Assembly: GCF_005885675.1 (NCBI RefSeq)
Contig: NZ_VANR01000002.1
Span: forward strand, 558,001 to 622,000
Length of the DNA: 64,000 nucleotides
Reading direction: 5' to 3'
Source of the DNA: Polaribacter aestuariivivens
Lineage (GTDB): Bacteria; Bacteroidota; Bacteroidia; Flavobacteriales; Flavobacteriaceae
The position numbers and the translations under genes are program-made. This document shows positions 16,860 to 27,389 of this stretch, one piece after another. The first letter of the stretch is position 1. Every line of letters starts with the position of its first letter. Below the pieces are notes generated by a model. That model had not been told where the DNA came from and did no database searches. It worked only from the letters and a program-made list of their open reading frames with translations.

Positions 16860-17219
16860 ATGAAAGTTGAAGATTTAATTGGCAATTATCAAATTAATGG
16901 AAGCAATCAAAATGGTTCTAAGGAAACATATAAGGGTTTACTTTCTTTAACTTTAGATAAAAATAATAGGATTGTTGCCAAATGGTTAATTAACAAAAGT
17001 CAACAACAATTTGGGTTAGGATTTTTTAAAAATAATATTTTAGTTATCAATTTCGAATATCAAGGTGATGAAAACGAAACTTACAAAGGAGTTGTTGTTT
17101 ACAAATGTTTGAATAAAGATATTTTAGAAGGTTTTTGGTCAGAACAATATGGTAATCCTCTTTATTTAGGAGAAGAAAATTGTTTTAGAATAAAAACCAC
17201 TCCATCAATAATAAATTAA
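16860..17219 (+). CDS. Conserved hypothetical protein
   Basis: A soluble 119-residue protein with no signal peptide, beginning MKVEDLIGNYQINGSNQNG. Its pattern of short strands (TYKGLLSLTLD, IVAKWLINKSQQQFGLGFF, ILVINFEYQGDENETYKG) suggests a small all-beta barrel, perhaps lipocalin-like, but I do not recognise a family. I preferred the ATG at 16860 to a TTG at 16839. It lies 35 bases after mnmE and may be cotranscribed. Confidence 0.65.
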   Translation: MKVEDLIGNYQINGSNQNGSKETYKGLLSLTLDKNNRIVAKWLINKSQQQFGLGFFKNNILVINFEYQGDENETYKGVVVYKCLNKDILEGFWSEQYGNPLYLGEENCFRIKTTPSIIN

Positions 17220-17459
17220 TTAGAATCCTCTTTTTCTTTTAGTTTTTTAGAATTGTACAATTCTACACCTCATTCTGAACTCACAAATAAGTAATCTTTT
17301 CGATATTTACGATTCAATATTTTTCAACAAATTTATATGTAAGCAATTATATATTCGAATAGTTTTGAAATTAAAAAAATCTTAAAAACTATCAATTAAA
17401 TACTATTGTGAAAAGAATAAATACATTTGTTATATTTACCATTAAATTAACCAAAACTT
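17220..17459. other. Intergenic region with perfect palindrome
   Basis: These 240 bases hold an 18-bp perfect palindrome, TAGAATTGTACAATTCTA (17248-17265), and TACATTTG, a TAnnTTTG match, at 17422-17429, about 30 bases before the next gene. Nothing else is recognisable. Confidence 0.45.
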
Positions 17460-18122
17460 ATGAAACAACTAATTATTTTATTGTTACTTATAATTGCCGG
17501 TATAATTGGTTATGGACAATATAGTAAATACAAAAGATACAATTCGCCAGATGTTGATTACAAAACGGATAAAATTTTAGATCTTAATTATTACAATCAA
17601 GAAACTCTTATAAATTATCATAATGCTGTTGAAAATTTAAATACTTACGTAAAATTACAGTGGACTGCAAACGAAATAGATGTTAGAGCTCCTGAGAGCG
17701 ATGATACTGAAACAACATCTGCTGTAAAAACCTATGCTAGTAAATTAGCGACTGTAAAATATTATGAGTCAATATTAGAAAACTCTAAAAAACTAAAAGA
17801 AAAAGGTCTTTCTAACAAAGAAATTAAATTTTTAGAAGAAACTGGCACTGATTTAAAAACGCATCTTCAACAAAAAGAAATGGTTTCTTACAATAAAAGG
17901 ATGAGAGCCTTGTTTGCTGACTCTAAAAAAATAGTTTACAATCAAAAAACTGCATTAATTTTTGAAGTACAAAAACTATTGGTAAAAAATGGCTTTGATA
18001 TTGCTGTAGATGGCATTTATAGAGCAGAAACTTCTAATGCTATTAAATCTTTTGAAGCAAAAAACAATCTTTTTGCAGATGGAAAATTAGATGTATTGAC
18101 CTTGGATACTTTGTTAAAATAA
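17460..18122 (+). CDS. Membrane-anchored peptidoglycan-binding domain protein
   Basis: A 220-residue protein with an N-terminal membrane anchor or uncleaved signal (QLIILLLLIIAGIIGYG). A central ~110-residue helical region follows. The C terminus (from about 165) is a peptidoglycan-binding repeat: VQKLLVKNGFDIAVDGIYRAETSNAIKSFE, with the family's DG.(Y/W)...T..A...F pattern. This suggests attachment to the cell wall from the periplasmic side. There is no catalytic domain. Its partner is unknown. It faces the convergent ABC permease gene across a hairpin. Confidence 0.75.
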   Translation: MKQLIILLLLIIAGIIGYGQYSKYKRYNSPDVDYKTDKILDLNYYNQETLINYHNAVENLNTYVKLQWTANEIDVRAPESDDTETTSAVKTYASKLATVKYYESILENSKKLKEKGLSNKEIKFLEETGTDLKTHLQQKEMVSYNKRMRALFADSKKIVYNQKTALIFEVQKLLVKNGFDIAVDGIYRAETSNAIKSFEAKNNLFADGKLDVLTLDTLLK

Positions 18123-18124
18123 AA

Positions 18125-18150
18125 AAACGAACTCTTTTGAATTCGTTGTT
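18125..18150. terminator. Bidirectional terminator
   Basis: AACGAA-C-TC and GA-A-TTCGTT pair around TTTT with one mismatch, between convergent genes. A-rich and T-rich flanks suit both directions. Confidence 0.55.
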
Positions 18151-18159
18151 TAAAATTAT

Positions 18160-19809
18160 TTATTCTGGTCTTGCTTTTAACTTTCTAATATAAATAGAAT
18201 AGATACATACTGTTATAAGCCAAATTAAGATTACTGTCGAGAAGCCAAAGGCATTAAACCACTTTTCGAAACCACTCACATAATCGTAATCTTTTGGATA
18301 TATTTTTTTATGAGACAAATCCAAATATTTACTGTAAGCAAATCCAGAAAAAAGGAAAAACAGGGGAAATGCAAAAATACCTAACGTCCAAATTATCTGA
18401 ATAAATAATTTTTTCCAATGTTTTGTGTAAGAAATTATGCTTAAAATAATTATGGTAAATGAAATAAACATCATTATTAAAAATTCTCTATAATTTCTAA
18501 TATTTTCGCCTTCTAAAAAGCTTTTTGAACTCGACATTAACCAAACAATAACGACCAAAACAACCAAACTTGCAACAACGCTTAATAAAATAGTTTTTAT
18601 ATCTGTTGTCTTAAAAATGAATAATAAAATACTTAAAAACAACGCTAAGGTTAGTAAAAAATTAAATATAAGATTGTTAAATGTTGGATGATAAGAAAAA
18701 TAAATATTTGAAAATAAATTATCTAAATTACTAAAGTTTAAATACAATGTTTTTGAATATGGAATTTCATCTGAAAACCTACTGTTGTTATTGTCAAATT
18801 CGTTATAATTATCAATTATAGGATTGGAAGTATTTATTAGCTCTTTTAATAAATAATTAGGTCGATTGTTTAAAAGTTGAAACCAATTATCTACAGTTAA
18901 ATTGTGATTTAATTCATATTTGTTTGCTAAAGAAATTCCTTTTTTTAAATCTTCTTTTATTTGAAAATCGTTTTGACTATCTAGTATATTTTTAAAATAA
19001 ATTAACTGCTTTTTATAGTCTGTAGAATCTTGACCAATGGTAAATTTTGTTGCAGCATAATTATATAAAGAAGGATTTAGAAAAATTTTAAATTCACTTA
19101 CATCTTTTACAATTCTATATTTAAAACTGTTTTTGGCATAAATGTTTAAAAATTCATTTTGTTTCAAATCTTCTTGCCAAAGTTTTTCGTTAATTTCATA
19201 AAATTGAAACTTAGAGTTGTTAAACTCTATATATGGCTTTGTCTCATCAATATTATCAGTTGATTTATTAAAATTATTCGCAACCTTTAATGGAAATGGT
19301 TTTGGGTACGCTTTTTTATCTATTTCGTAATCTCTTTGATTTTGGATAAAAAATAAACTAATGTTATTAAATGTTTTAATATCATTATTTACTTCTTGCC
19401 AACTATACAAAGATTTTATTTTGGTTCTAAGCCCTTTTTTGAAAGAAAAATATTGTGTTCCGCTAATAAAAAGTATTATAAAAATAATACAAAATTGTTT
19501 GAACAACATCCATTTTTTAAAAGCATACAAACTTTTAAATGCGTTATTTCTTAAGTAGTATATAATCCAAATTAATAAGATAAAAATAGAAATTAAAAAG
19601 TTGTAGTAAACTGCAGAAGTTTCAAAAAAGAAACTTTCTAAAGATCTAAATTCTTTTAAATCTCCAATAGTATTTGCTGAAGAATAACCAATGATAAAAA
19701 ACAGCAAATGGATGAATATATTCGCAACTAGCATCCAAGCCAAACGTGTGTTCCAAATTAGCGGATAATTTTCTAAAAGGTATTTGTTAATTTTATTGAT
19801 GAAATTCAT
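18160..19809 (-). CDS. ABC transporter permease-like membrane protein
   Basis: A 549-residue protein with about eight predicted membrane segments. Three lie within the first ~120 residues (WMLVANIFIHLLFFIIGY, FLISIFILLIWIIYYL, FCIIFIILFISGTQYF). A Lys/Asn-rich domain of roughly 250 residues follows, probably extracytoplasmic. Five more segments occupy the C-terminal part. It starts 17 bases after an ABC ATPase gene on the same strand, and that partnership is the main ground for calling it a permease, since I see no family signature. Substrate is unknown. A gliding-, export- or envelope-related role is possible but unsupported. Confidence 0.6.
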   Translation of the reverse strand: MNFINKINKYLLENYPLIWNTRLAWMLVANIFIHLLFFIIGYSSANTIGDLKEFRSLESFFFETSAVYYNFLISIFILLIWIIYYLRNNAFKSLYAFKKWMLFKQFCIIFIILFISGTQYFSFKKGLRTKIKSLYSWQEVNNDIKTFNNISLFFIQNQRDYEIDKKAYPKPFPLKVANNFNKSTDNIDETKPYIEFNNSKFQFYEINEKLWQEDLKQNEFLNIYAKNSFKYRIVKDVSEFKIFLNPSLYNYAATKFTIGQDSTDYKKQLIYFKNILDSQNDFQIKEDLKKGISLANKYELNHNLTVDNWFQLLNNRPNYLLKELINTSNPIIDNYNEFDNNNSRFSDEIPYSKTLYLNFSNLDNLFSNIYFSYHPTFNNLIFNFLLTLALFLSILLFIFKTTDIKTILLSVVASLVVLVVIVWLMSSSKSFLEGENIRNYREFLIMMFISFTIIILSIISYTKHWKKLFIQIIWTLGIFAFPLFFLFSGFAYSKYLDLSHKKIYPKDYDYVSGFEKWFNAFGFSTVILIWLITVCIYSIYIRKLKARPE

Positions 19810-19826
19810 TTTGTAATTTTAGAAGA

Positions 19827-20987
19827 TTAGTAGACAAAAAAGCGTCTTGAAGATTTAGAAATATCTCTTATGTATTGCACACTGAAATTATTTTTAGCAA
19901 TAATTGCTAAACAATCATTAAAAGAAAAACCTTCCTTAAAATACAGAATGTAAACACCACCATTAAATTCTAATTTTTCTAATTGATTTTCGTTAAAAAC
20001 ACTTTCAATTTCTTCTCTTGAATTTTCGGTATCAATTTCTATAATTACATGCTGATTTTCTTTTTCATCTAAGTTTAAATTTTCGGAAGGTTTTCCATTT
20101 CTTAAATAAATAACTTCATCTGAAACCTTTTCTACTTCATATAATTGTTGTGAAGAAAACACCATTGCAATTGGGTTTACTGGTGATTTAGAAATCATTC
20201 TTAAATCTTCTAAAATAATTTGTTGTGCTAAAATATCTAAATTAGCCAAAGGTTCATCTAACAAAATAATTTCTGGTTTTCGGAGCATGGTTCTTGCCAA
20301 CTCAAATCGCATTTTATAACCTGAGGAAAGTTCGCTCCACTTTAAATCTTTGTATTTCCAAAGTCCAAATCTGGCAACCATCATTAAAACCAATAAATCG
20401 TTTTTATTTCCTTTTACTCCATGATGAATCAATGCAAATTTTAAGTTATCTAAAACGCTTCCATACCAAACTGGTGTTCTTTGTGGTATGTAAACTAATT
20501 TGGATAAAACATCATATTTGTCTTTATTTTCAGTAGAAAATGAATACGATAAATTTCCTGAAGATTGTTTTATCAAAGAAGCTAAAACAGTTAATAAAGT
20601 GGTTTTACCATTTCCGTTTTCTCCAACCAAACCAAAAATATCTCCTTTTTTTAAGGTAACATCTACTGGACCTAAAACAAACCTTCCTTTATTATAGTTT
20701 TTAGTAATATTCTCTGCTTTTAAAATTGTTTGCCCAAGTAATTTTTTGTTTTCAATTTTAACGCTTCTTATTTCAGTCGCACATTTTTCAAACAAAGAAA
20801 GTAGTGAAGATTTATTTTCACTACTTTCTTGTTCATATATGGCTACAAAGTCTAAAACTTTAGAAAATATATTTTCTGAATCTGTATTTAAACCAGCATC
20901 TAAAAGGGTTCTGTAACCCAGAGAAAAATCGCCTCTTTTAAAAAATAAAATGGCTTTTTCTATGAGTTCTTCTTGAGAATGTATCAT
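19827..20987 (-). CDS. ABC transporter ATP-binding protein with N- and C-terminal extensions
   Basis: A 386-residue cytoplasmic ATPase. The nucleotide-binding domain spans about residues 88-300, with Walker A GLVGENGNGKTTLL, signature LSSGYKMRFELARTML and Walker B PEIILLDEPLANLD. An ~85-residue N-terminal helical extension (MIHSQEELIEKAILFFKRGD...) and an ~80-residue C-terminal domain are unusual additions, possibly for docking or regulation. It is followed after 17 bases by the permease-like gene and preceded after 48 bases by the rtcB-linked unknown gene, all on the minus strand. The substrate cannot be inferred. Confidence 0.85.
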   Translation of the reverse strand: MIHSQEELIEKAILFFKRGDFSLGYRTLLDAGLNTDSENIFSKVLDFVAIYEQESSENKSSLLSLFEKCATEIRSVKIENKKLLGQTILKAENITKNYNKGRFVLGPVDVTLKKGDIFGLVGENGNGKTTLLTVLASLIKQSSGNLSYSFSTENKDKYDVLSKLVYIPQRTPVWYGSVLDNLKFALIHHGVKGNKNDLLVLMMVARFGLWKYKDLKWSELSSGYKMRFELARTMLRKPEIILLDEPLANLDILAQQIILEDLRMISKSPVNPIAMVFSSQQLYEVEKVSDEVIYLRNGKPSENLNLDEKENQHVIIEIDTENSREEIESVFNENQLEKLEFNGGVYILYFKEGFSFNDCLAIIAKNNFSVQYIRDISKSSRRFFVY

Positions 20988-21035
20988 GTTTTTGGAATTC
21001 TTGCAATTTTGATTTAAAAGTAGTGAAATATATTT

Positions 21036-23040
<2,005 letters not shown>

Positions 23041-23133
23041 TTAGGAAGCTCTGTGAACTCCTCGTTTCACAGAGCGATTACTTTCATAAAAAAACTTCTT
23101 TTTCATGATTCCGATACAAACATCTTACACAAA

Positions 23134-23152
23134 TACGCAATCTTTTTGCGTA
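23134..23152. promoter_or_regulatory. Candidate operator TACGCAA-N5-TTGCGTA
   Basis: A perfect 7-bp inverted repeat with a 5-base spacer between divergent rtcB and the WYL regulator. Its symmetry and place suit a dimeric regulator. The neighbouring WYL protein is the obvious candidate. Confidence 0.4.
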
Positions 23153-23197
23153 GTTAAGTTTATTTTCTATTTTTATTAAAAATTTTACAATTAAATT

Positions 23198-23247
23198 GTT
23201 CTCGATACAATTTCGCAAAAAAAGCGAAATCACTCGAACTGACAGTC
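23198..23247. repeat. Dispersed palindromic repeat of the TCGAGTGATTT...ATCGAGAA type
   Basis: On the minus strand it reads ACTGTCAGTTCGAGTGATTTCG, then an A/T-rich loop, then CGAAATTGTATCGAGAACAA. The core is a TTTCGC-A7-GCGAAA hairpin. I recall this layout (GTCAGTTCGAGTG...ATCGAGAAC) as a common intergenic repeat of marine Flavobacteriaceae, related to the element found inside purL. Confidence 0.55.
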
Positions 23248-23269
23248 TGTAAAGTATAAAACAAATAAA

Positions 23270-24268
23270 ATGGCATCAAACAAAAATGCGCTTATCAGAT
23301 ATAAAACCATAGATTATTGTTTGCGGAACAAGTTTAAAAAATGGACTTTAGAGGATTTAATTGAAGCCTGTTCTGACGCTTTGTATGAGTATGAAGGCAA
23401 AGATGTAAACGTGAGCAAACGTACTATTCAGTTAGATATTCAGTTAATGCGAAGTGATAAATTAGGTTATAATGCGCCAATTGAAGTTTACAATAGACGT
23501 TTTTATAAATATACTGATAAAGATTATAGTATTATGAACATTCCTGTGACAGATAATGATGTAAAAATTATGAATGACGCCATTCAATTATTGCGTCAGT
23601 TTAAAGATTTTTCATTATTCAAAGAAATGAATGGTGTTTTACAACGTTTGGAAGATTCTGTTTATTCATCACAAAAAGACAAAAAATCGATTATTCATTT
23701 AGACAAAAATGAACAACTTAAAGGATTGGAATTTATAGACCCTCTTTACAATGCTATTCAGCAAAAAAAAGTTTTAAAAATTCGATATCAATCTTTTAAA
23801 GCACATAATGCAAGTAATATGATTGTGCACCCTCAATTATTGAAAGAATTTAACAATCGTTGGTTTTTATTATGCTTAAATAAAAATAAATATTACACAT
23901 TGGCTTTAGATAGAATTATTGAAACTTCTTTAGAGGAAAATATAGAATATGTTGATAATAATGTTGATGGAGACATTTATTATAAAGATGTAATTGGAGC
24001 TACAGTTTCAAATTCAAGACCACAAAGAATTCAATTTTGGATAGAAAAAAAGAATGCCCCTTATGTTATTACGAAACCTTTTCATAAATCGCAAAGAGTT
24101 ATAAAATATACAGATGATGGAGTTATTTTTAACATTTTTGTACAAATCAATTTTGAATTAGAACGTAAAATTCTTGGTTTTGGGGAGCTGATAGAAGTTT
24201 TAAAACCAGAAAAATTCCGTAACAGAATTTTAGGAAAATTACATCAAGCAACTAGAAATTACAAATAA
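23270..24268 (+). CDS. WYL-domain transcriptional regulator
   Basis: A 332-residue protein. The N-terminal ~85 residues hold a winged helix-turn-helix (IDYCLRNKFKKWTLEDLIEACSDAL ... VSKRTIQLDIQLMR). The WYL domain spans about 165-250 (KVLKIRYQSFKAHNASNMIVHPQLLKEFNNRWFLLCLN...YTLALDRI), followed by a WCX-like C-terminal module. WYL domains are thought to sense nucleotides or nucleic acids. Divergent placement next to rtcB, a common arrangement in bacteria, suggests control of RNA repair. The ligand is unknown. The metallophosphoesterase gene follows 22 bases later and is probably cotranscribed. Confidence 0.88.
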   Translation: MASNKNALIRYKTIDYCLRNKFKKWTLEDLIEACSDALYEYEGKDVNVSKRTIQLDIQLMRSDKLGYNAPIEVYNRRFYKYTDKDYSIMNIPVTDNDVKIMNDAIQLLRQFKDFSLFKEMNGVLQRLEDSVYSSQKDKKSIIHLDKNEQLKGLEFIDPLYNAIQQKKVLKIRYQSFKAHNASNMIVHPQLLKEFNNRWFLLCLNKNKYYTLALDRIIETSLEENIEYVDNNVDGDIYYKDVIGATVSNSRPQRIQFWIEKKNAPYVITKPFHKSQRVIKYTDDGVIFNIFVQINFELERKILGFGELIEVLKPEKFRNRILGKLHQATRNYK

Positions 24269-24290
24269 AAAGTTCTAATTTTGATTTTAT

Positions 24291-24911
24291 ATGAAAATCG
24301 TTTTAATTTCAGATACACATGGTGTCCATAATTTTAGAATTCCTGATGGTGATGTTTTAATTCACGCTGGTGATGTTTCTTCAAGAGGCAGAAAAGCTGA
24401 AATTGATCTTTTTGTAAAATGGTTTCAAAAGCAACCACACAAACACAAAATTTTTATTGCTGGAAATCATGATTTTTATTTTGAAGAAGCCGCTCAAAAT
24501 AATATCGCAGTAAATTATCCGAATCTTATTTATTTAAATGATTCTGGTTGTGAAATTGATGGAATAAAATTTTGGGGCTCTCCTATTCAACCTACATTTT
24601 TTAATTGGGCTTTCAATAGAAATCGAGGTAAAGAAATAAAAAAACATTGGGATTTAATACCAAATAATATAGATGTTTTAATAACTCATGGACCTCCTTA
24701 TAAAGTTTTAGATCTTACAAAAAATGAAACATACGCTGGTTGTGAAGAACTCAAAAAGAAAGTTTTAGAAATTAAACCTAAACTACATGTTTTTGGACAT
24801 ATTCATGAAGCGTATGGAAAAACTATTAGAAATGAAACTATTTTTGTGAATGCTTCTTTATTAGATCATAAATATAAGAGTGCGAATACTCCTATTTTAG
24901 TTGAAGTTTAA
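24291..24911 (+). CDS. Calcineurin-like metallophosphoesterase
   Basis: A 206-residue soluble enzyme with all five metal-binding blocks: SDTHG at the N terminus, GDVSSRG, GNHDF, THGPP and GHIHE. These resemble the small MPPED/metallophosphatase group and would hydrolyse a phosphodiester or phosphomonoester with two metal ions. Its substrate is unknown. It follows the WYL regulator by 22 bases, within the rtcB neighbourhood, which makes a nucleotide or RNA-end substrate attractive but unproven. Confidence 0.87.
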   Translation: MKIVLISDTHGVHNFRIPDGDVLIHAGDVSSRGRKAEIDLFVKWFQKQPHKHKIFIAGNHDFYFEEAAQNNIAVNYPNLIYLNDSGCEIDGIKFWGSPIQPTFFNWAFNRNRGKEIKKHWDLIPNNIDVLITHGPPYKVLDLTKNETYAGCEELKKKVLEIKPKLHVFGHIHEAYGKTIRNETIFVNASLLDHKYKSANTPILVEV

Positions 24912-24956
24912 AATAACACTAAAAAACGTTTTTTTCATAACCTTTTAAAACTTACT

Positions 24957-25970
24957 TTACTGCTGTTCTTTATAAAGTTGTTGAACAACTTTAAATGCTT
25001 GTTTTTTATTTCTATCAATATCTACGATTCCCCAAAACTCTTCGTTTGGAGTACCATCATAAGGAACACCAGAACTATTTGGAGCCCAACCTCCAACATC
25101 TTGTGTATGATTGCTACCTGCTTTCCACCATCCATCAGTAAAAGAAAATAAAGTTACTCCAGAATTTATAGCGGTATTTTCAAATGATTTTCTTAAAATA
25201 TTATAAGTAGCATCTGCTTGTGCTTTTTCATTAATTCCAAATTTATAGGTGTTTTTGGATATTGTCATATAACTATCACCTCCTGTTTCCGATAAATACA
25301 TAGGTTTGGTACTTATTTCACTCCATTGTTTAAAAATTTCTTCAGGTGTATCCCATCTGTAAACATTCATTCCCCAAACATCAATATTTGGACTCATTTC
25401 AAGCGCTAAAGCATCTGGTAATTCTCCATGTGCAGTGGTTGTTGGATGATGATTATCATTTTGATGAATTATTTCTGCTGCAGTGTTCATAGCATTATAC
25501 CAATTTTTAATATCATTCTCAAACCAAACTGGATGATAATTATATTCATTGCCTAGTTCCCACATCAAAATTGCATTATGATTTTTGTACTTATTCACAT
25601 AATCGATATACGTTCCTGAAAGAATATCATATTTTCCATTTTGATTATACCCAAAACCAATTATAATTTTTATTCCTGCTTTATTTATTTCGTCTAAAAC
25701 ATTAACATCATCAATAGGTTCATAAACCCTAATAGTATTTATGCCAGCATCTTTCATTAAGGATAAATCTTGTGTAAGATTGCTAAAATCTCTTTTATCA
25801 CTTCCTTTTGGTACTGGATGGTAGCAAATTCCTTTTATGATATAAGGTTTTTGATTAACCATAATTTTTCTACCAGAAACTGAAACTACATCGCTTTTAT
25901 TTTTTTTATTACAACTGTAATTTATAGTTAAAATGGAAAAAAGAATTAAAATTGTAAAACTCGTTCTCAT
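24957..25970 (-). CDS. Clan GH-A glycoside hydrolase lipoprotein (GH2/GH5-like TIM barrel)
   Basis: A 337-residue lipoprotein: the signal MRTSFTILILFSILTINYSC ends in a lipobox Cys. The rest is one TIM barrel. KGICYHPVPKGSDKRDF opens it, GINTIRVYEPID follows, the likely acid/base Glu is in MWELGNEYNYHP, and the likely nucleophile Glu is in MYLSETGGDSY. These are the clan GH-A positions after strands 4 and 7. The closest resemblance is to the C-terminal barrel of GH2 or to small beta-glucanase families such as GH158. I cannot fix the family. It closes the beta-glucan locus, 316 bases beyond GH16, and probably acts on laminarin-derived oligosaccharides. Confidence 0.75.
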   Translation of the reverse strand: MRTSFTILILFSILTINYSCNKKNKSDVVSVSGRKIMVNQKPYIIKGICYHPVPKGSDKRDFSNLTQDLSLMKDAGINTIRVYEPIDDVNVLDEINKAGIKIIIGFGYNQNGKYDILSGTYIDYVNKYKNHNAILMWELGNEYNYHPVWFENDIKNWYNAMNTAAEIIHQNDNHHPTTTAHGELPDALALEMSPNIDVWGMNVYRWDTPEEIFKQWSEISTKPMYLSETGGDSYMTISKNTYKFGINEKAQADATYNILRKSFENTAINSGVTLFSFTDGWWKAGSNHTQDVGGWAPNSSGVPYDGTPNEEFWGIVDIDRNKKQAFKVVQQLYKEQQ

Positions 25971-26286
25971 ACGTATTATTTGGTATTAGTTATATTTTAA
26001 ATGTTGTTTTAAATACTGGTGTAAACCAACAACTTATAACCACCTATTATTCAATAAATTAAATTGTTTGTTTTTAAAGCTTGCTAAAAATTATTTGAAA
26101 TTGATTTTTGATTAAATTGTATTTACTATTTAAAAAATATTCAATAAAACATTTGAAAAATATGTATAGAAATACAATACTACTTTTAAATAAAAGTGTA
26201 TTTATATATCAATTAAAAGAATTTGGAATTTTAATAAAAAGGCCGAACAAAAAGTATTCGACCTTTTTTAATCAAATAAAAATCAA
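25971..26286. other. Intergenic region GH16/GH-A hydrolase
   Basis: These 316 very AT-rich bases hold the terminator of the GH16 operon (26235-26269). The promoter of the downstream hydrolase presumably lies here too, but no clear TAnnTTTG element faces it. I see no credible gene. Confidence 0.4.
26235..26269 (-). terminator. Terminator after GH16
   Basis: AAAAAGG-C-CGAA pairs with TTCG-A-CCTTTTT (one mismatch), 17 bases beyond the GH16 stop codon on the minus strand, with T runs on both sides. It separates the SusCD-GH16 operon from the last hydrolase. Confidence 0.7.
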
Positions 26287-27384
26287 CTATTTATAAACTT
26301 TCACATAGTCTATTTCCATAACATCTTCAGTAAATGAAGCATCTATTGCTCCTCCTAAAGTACCACCTATAGCAACATTCATAATTAAAAATTGGTTTTT
26401 ATTGAATGGCCAAGTGTTAGAGTTTTTTACAGATGGATTGTAAGTGTAAAAAAGCTCTCCATCAAATAAAAATTCTAGTTTTTCTTCAGTCCATCTTAAT
26501 TCATAAACATGAAACTGAGTGGTAGTAGTGTTTGAATTGATAGCACCTTTATTTTGTGTATTTCCAAAACTAGATGGTGTATGAGTTGCACTTTGTACTT
26601 TTCCAATATCGTTTCCAATATGCTCCATAATATCAATTTCTCCACAAGCTGGCCAACTAACAGAATTAATGTTAGATCCTAACATCCATAATGCAGGCCA
26701 AGTTCCACCTGTTGAAGGTAATTTTGCTCTTATTTCTACTCGTCCGTATGTAAAATCAAATAAACCTTGAGTTTTTAATCTTGCTGATGTGTAGTTTGCT
26801 CCAGAAAAATTTTCTTTTTTTGCTTTAATTTTTAAAGTTCCATTACTAATTGTAACATTTTCTGTTCTATCTGTGTAATATTGAGATTCATTGTTTCCCC
26901 AACCATTACTACCCGTTCCAATATCATAGGTCCATTTTGCTGGGTCAGGAGCTCCATCTGTATCAAATTCATCAGACCAAACTAACTTTAAGCCTCCAGG
27001 AGAAACATAAATTTCTTTTTGTATAAAATCACTCACGAAATTATCTGTTTTTGAAAAAGCGATAACTTCTATTGTGTATTTGTTTGTTCCAGAAGTCGTG
27101 TAAGTATAATCTAAATTTCCAGAAGTAGATTCAACTTCGTTTCCATCTCCAAACTTTACTTTGTAACGAACAGCATCTTTTGCAGATAAAGCTAGTTTTA
27201 CATCTCCAGAACCATCACCTAAAGGGTTTGCTGAATTTGTTCCAACAACTGTAATGTTTATAGATAAGTTTGTGGGAATTACAGTATCATCAATAACAAC
27301 ACCTTCACCTCCTTGTGAGCTTCCGCAAGAAAGGAAAGAGAAAAGTGCTATTATTAAATAATGTTTTACGTTTAGTAATTTCAT
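26287..27384 (-). CDS. GH16 endo-beta-1,3-glucanase (laminarinase) lipoprotein
   Basis: A 365-residue lipoprotein. I chose ATG 27384 because MKLLNVKHYLIIALFSFLSC is a lipoprotein signal with its Cys. A PKD-like beta domain (about residues 35-115), carrying a GTNSANPLGDGSGDV motif, precedes the GH16 jelly roll. Catalytic residues are in EIDIMEHIG (nucleophile and acid/base Glu of the E-[ILV]-D-x-x-E signature). WSDEFDTDGAPDPAKWTYDIG and the WPALWMLG block are also typical of laminarinases. The gene overlaps nothing and follows the 305-residue lipoprotein by 5 bases. It should cut beta-1,3-glucan at the cell surface. Confidence 0.92.
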   Translation of the reverse strand: MKLLNVKHYLIIALFSFLSCGSSQGGEGVVIDDTVIPTNLSINITVVGTNSANPLGDGSGDVKLALSAKDAVRYKVKFGDGNEVESTSGNLDYTYTTSGTNKYTIEVIAFSKTDNFVSDFIQKEIYVSPGGLKLVWSDEFDTDGAPDPAKWTYDIGTGSNGWGNNESQYYTDRTENVTISNGTLKIKAKKENFSGANYTSARLKTQGLFDFTYGRVEIRAKLPSTGGTWPALWMLGSNINSVSWPACGEIDIMEHIGNDIGKVQSATHTPSSFGNTQNKGAINSNTTTTQFHVYELRWTEEKLEFLFDGELFYTYNPSVKNSNTWPFNKNQFLIMNVAIGGTLGGAIDASFTEDVMEIDYVKVYK

Positions 27385-27389
27385 GTTAT

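Noticed and set aside
24921..24935. AAAAAACGTTTTTTT as a terminator between the metallophosphoesterase and hydrolase genes
   Set aside because: It is self-complementary but has no loop and only one G-C step pair, so it would not form a stable terminator hairpin.
26108..26296. A 62-codon plus-strand frame between GH16 and the GH-A hydrolase
   Set aside because: It has a weak start, runs through the GH16 terminator and into the GH16 3' end, and its AT-driven composition is not protein-like.
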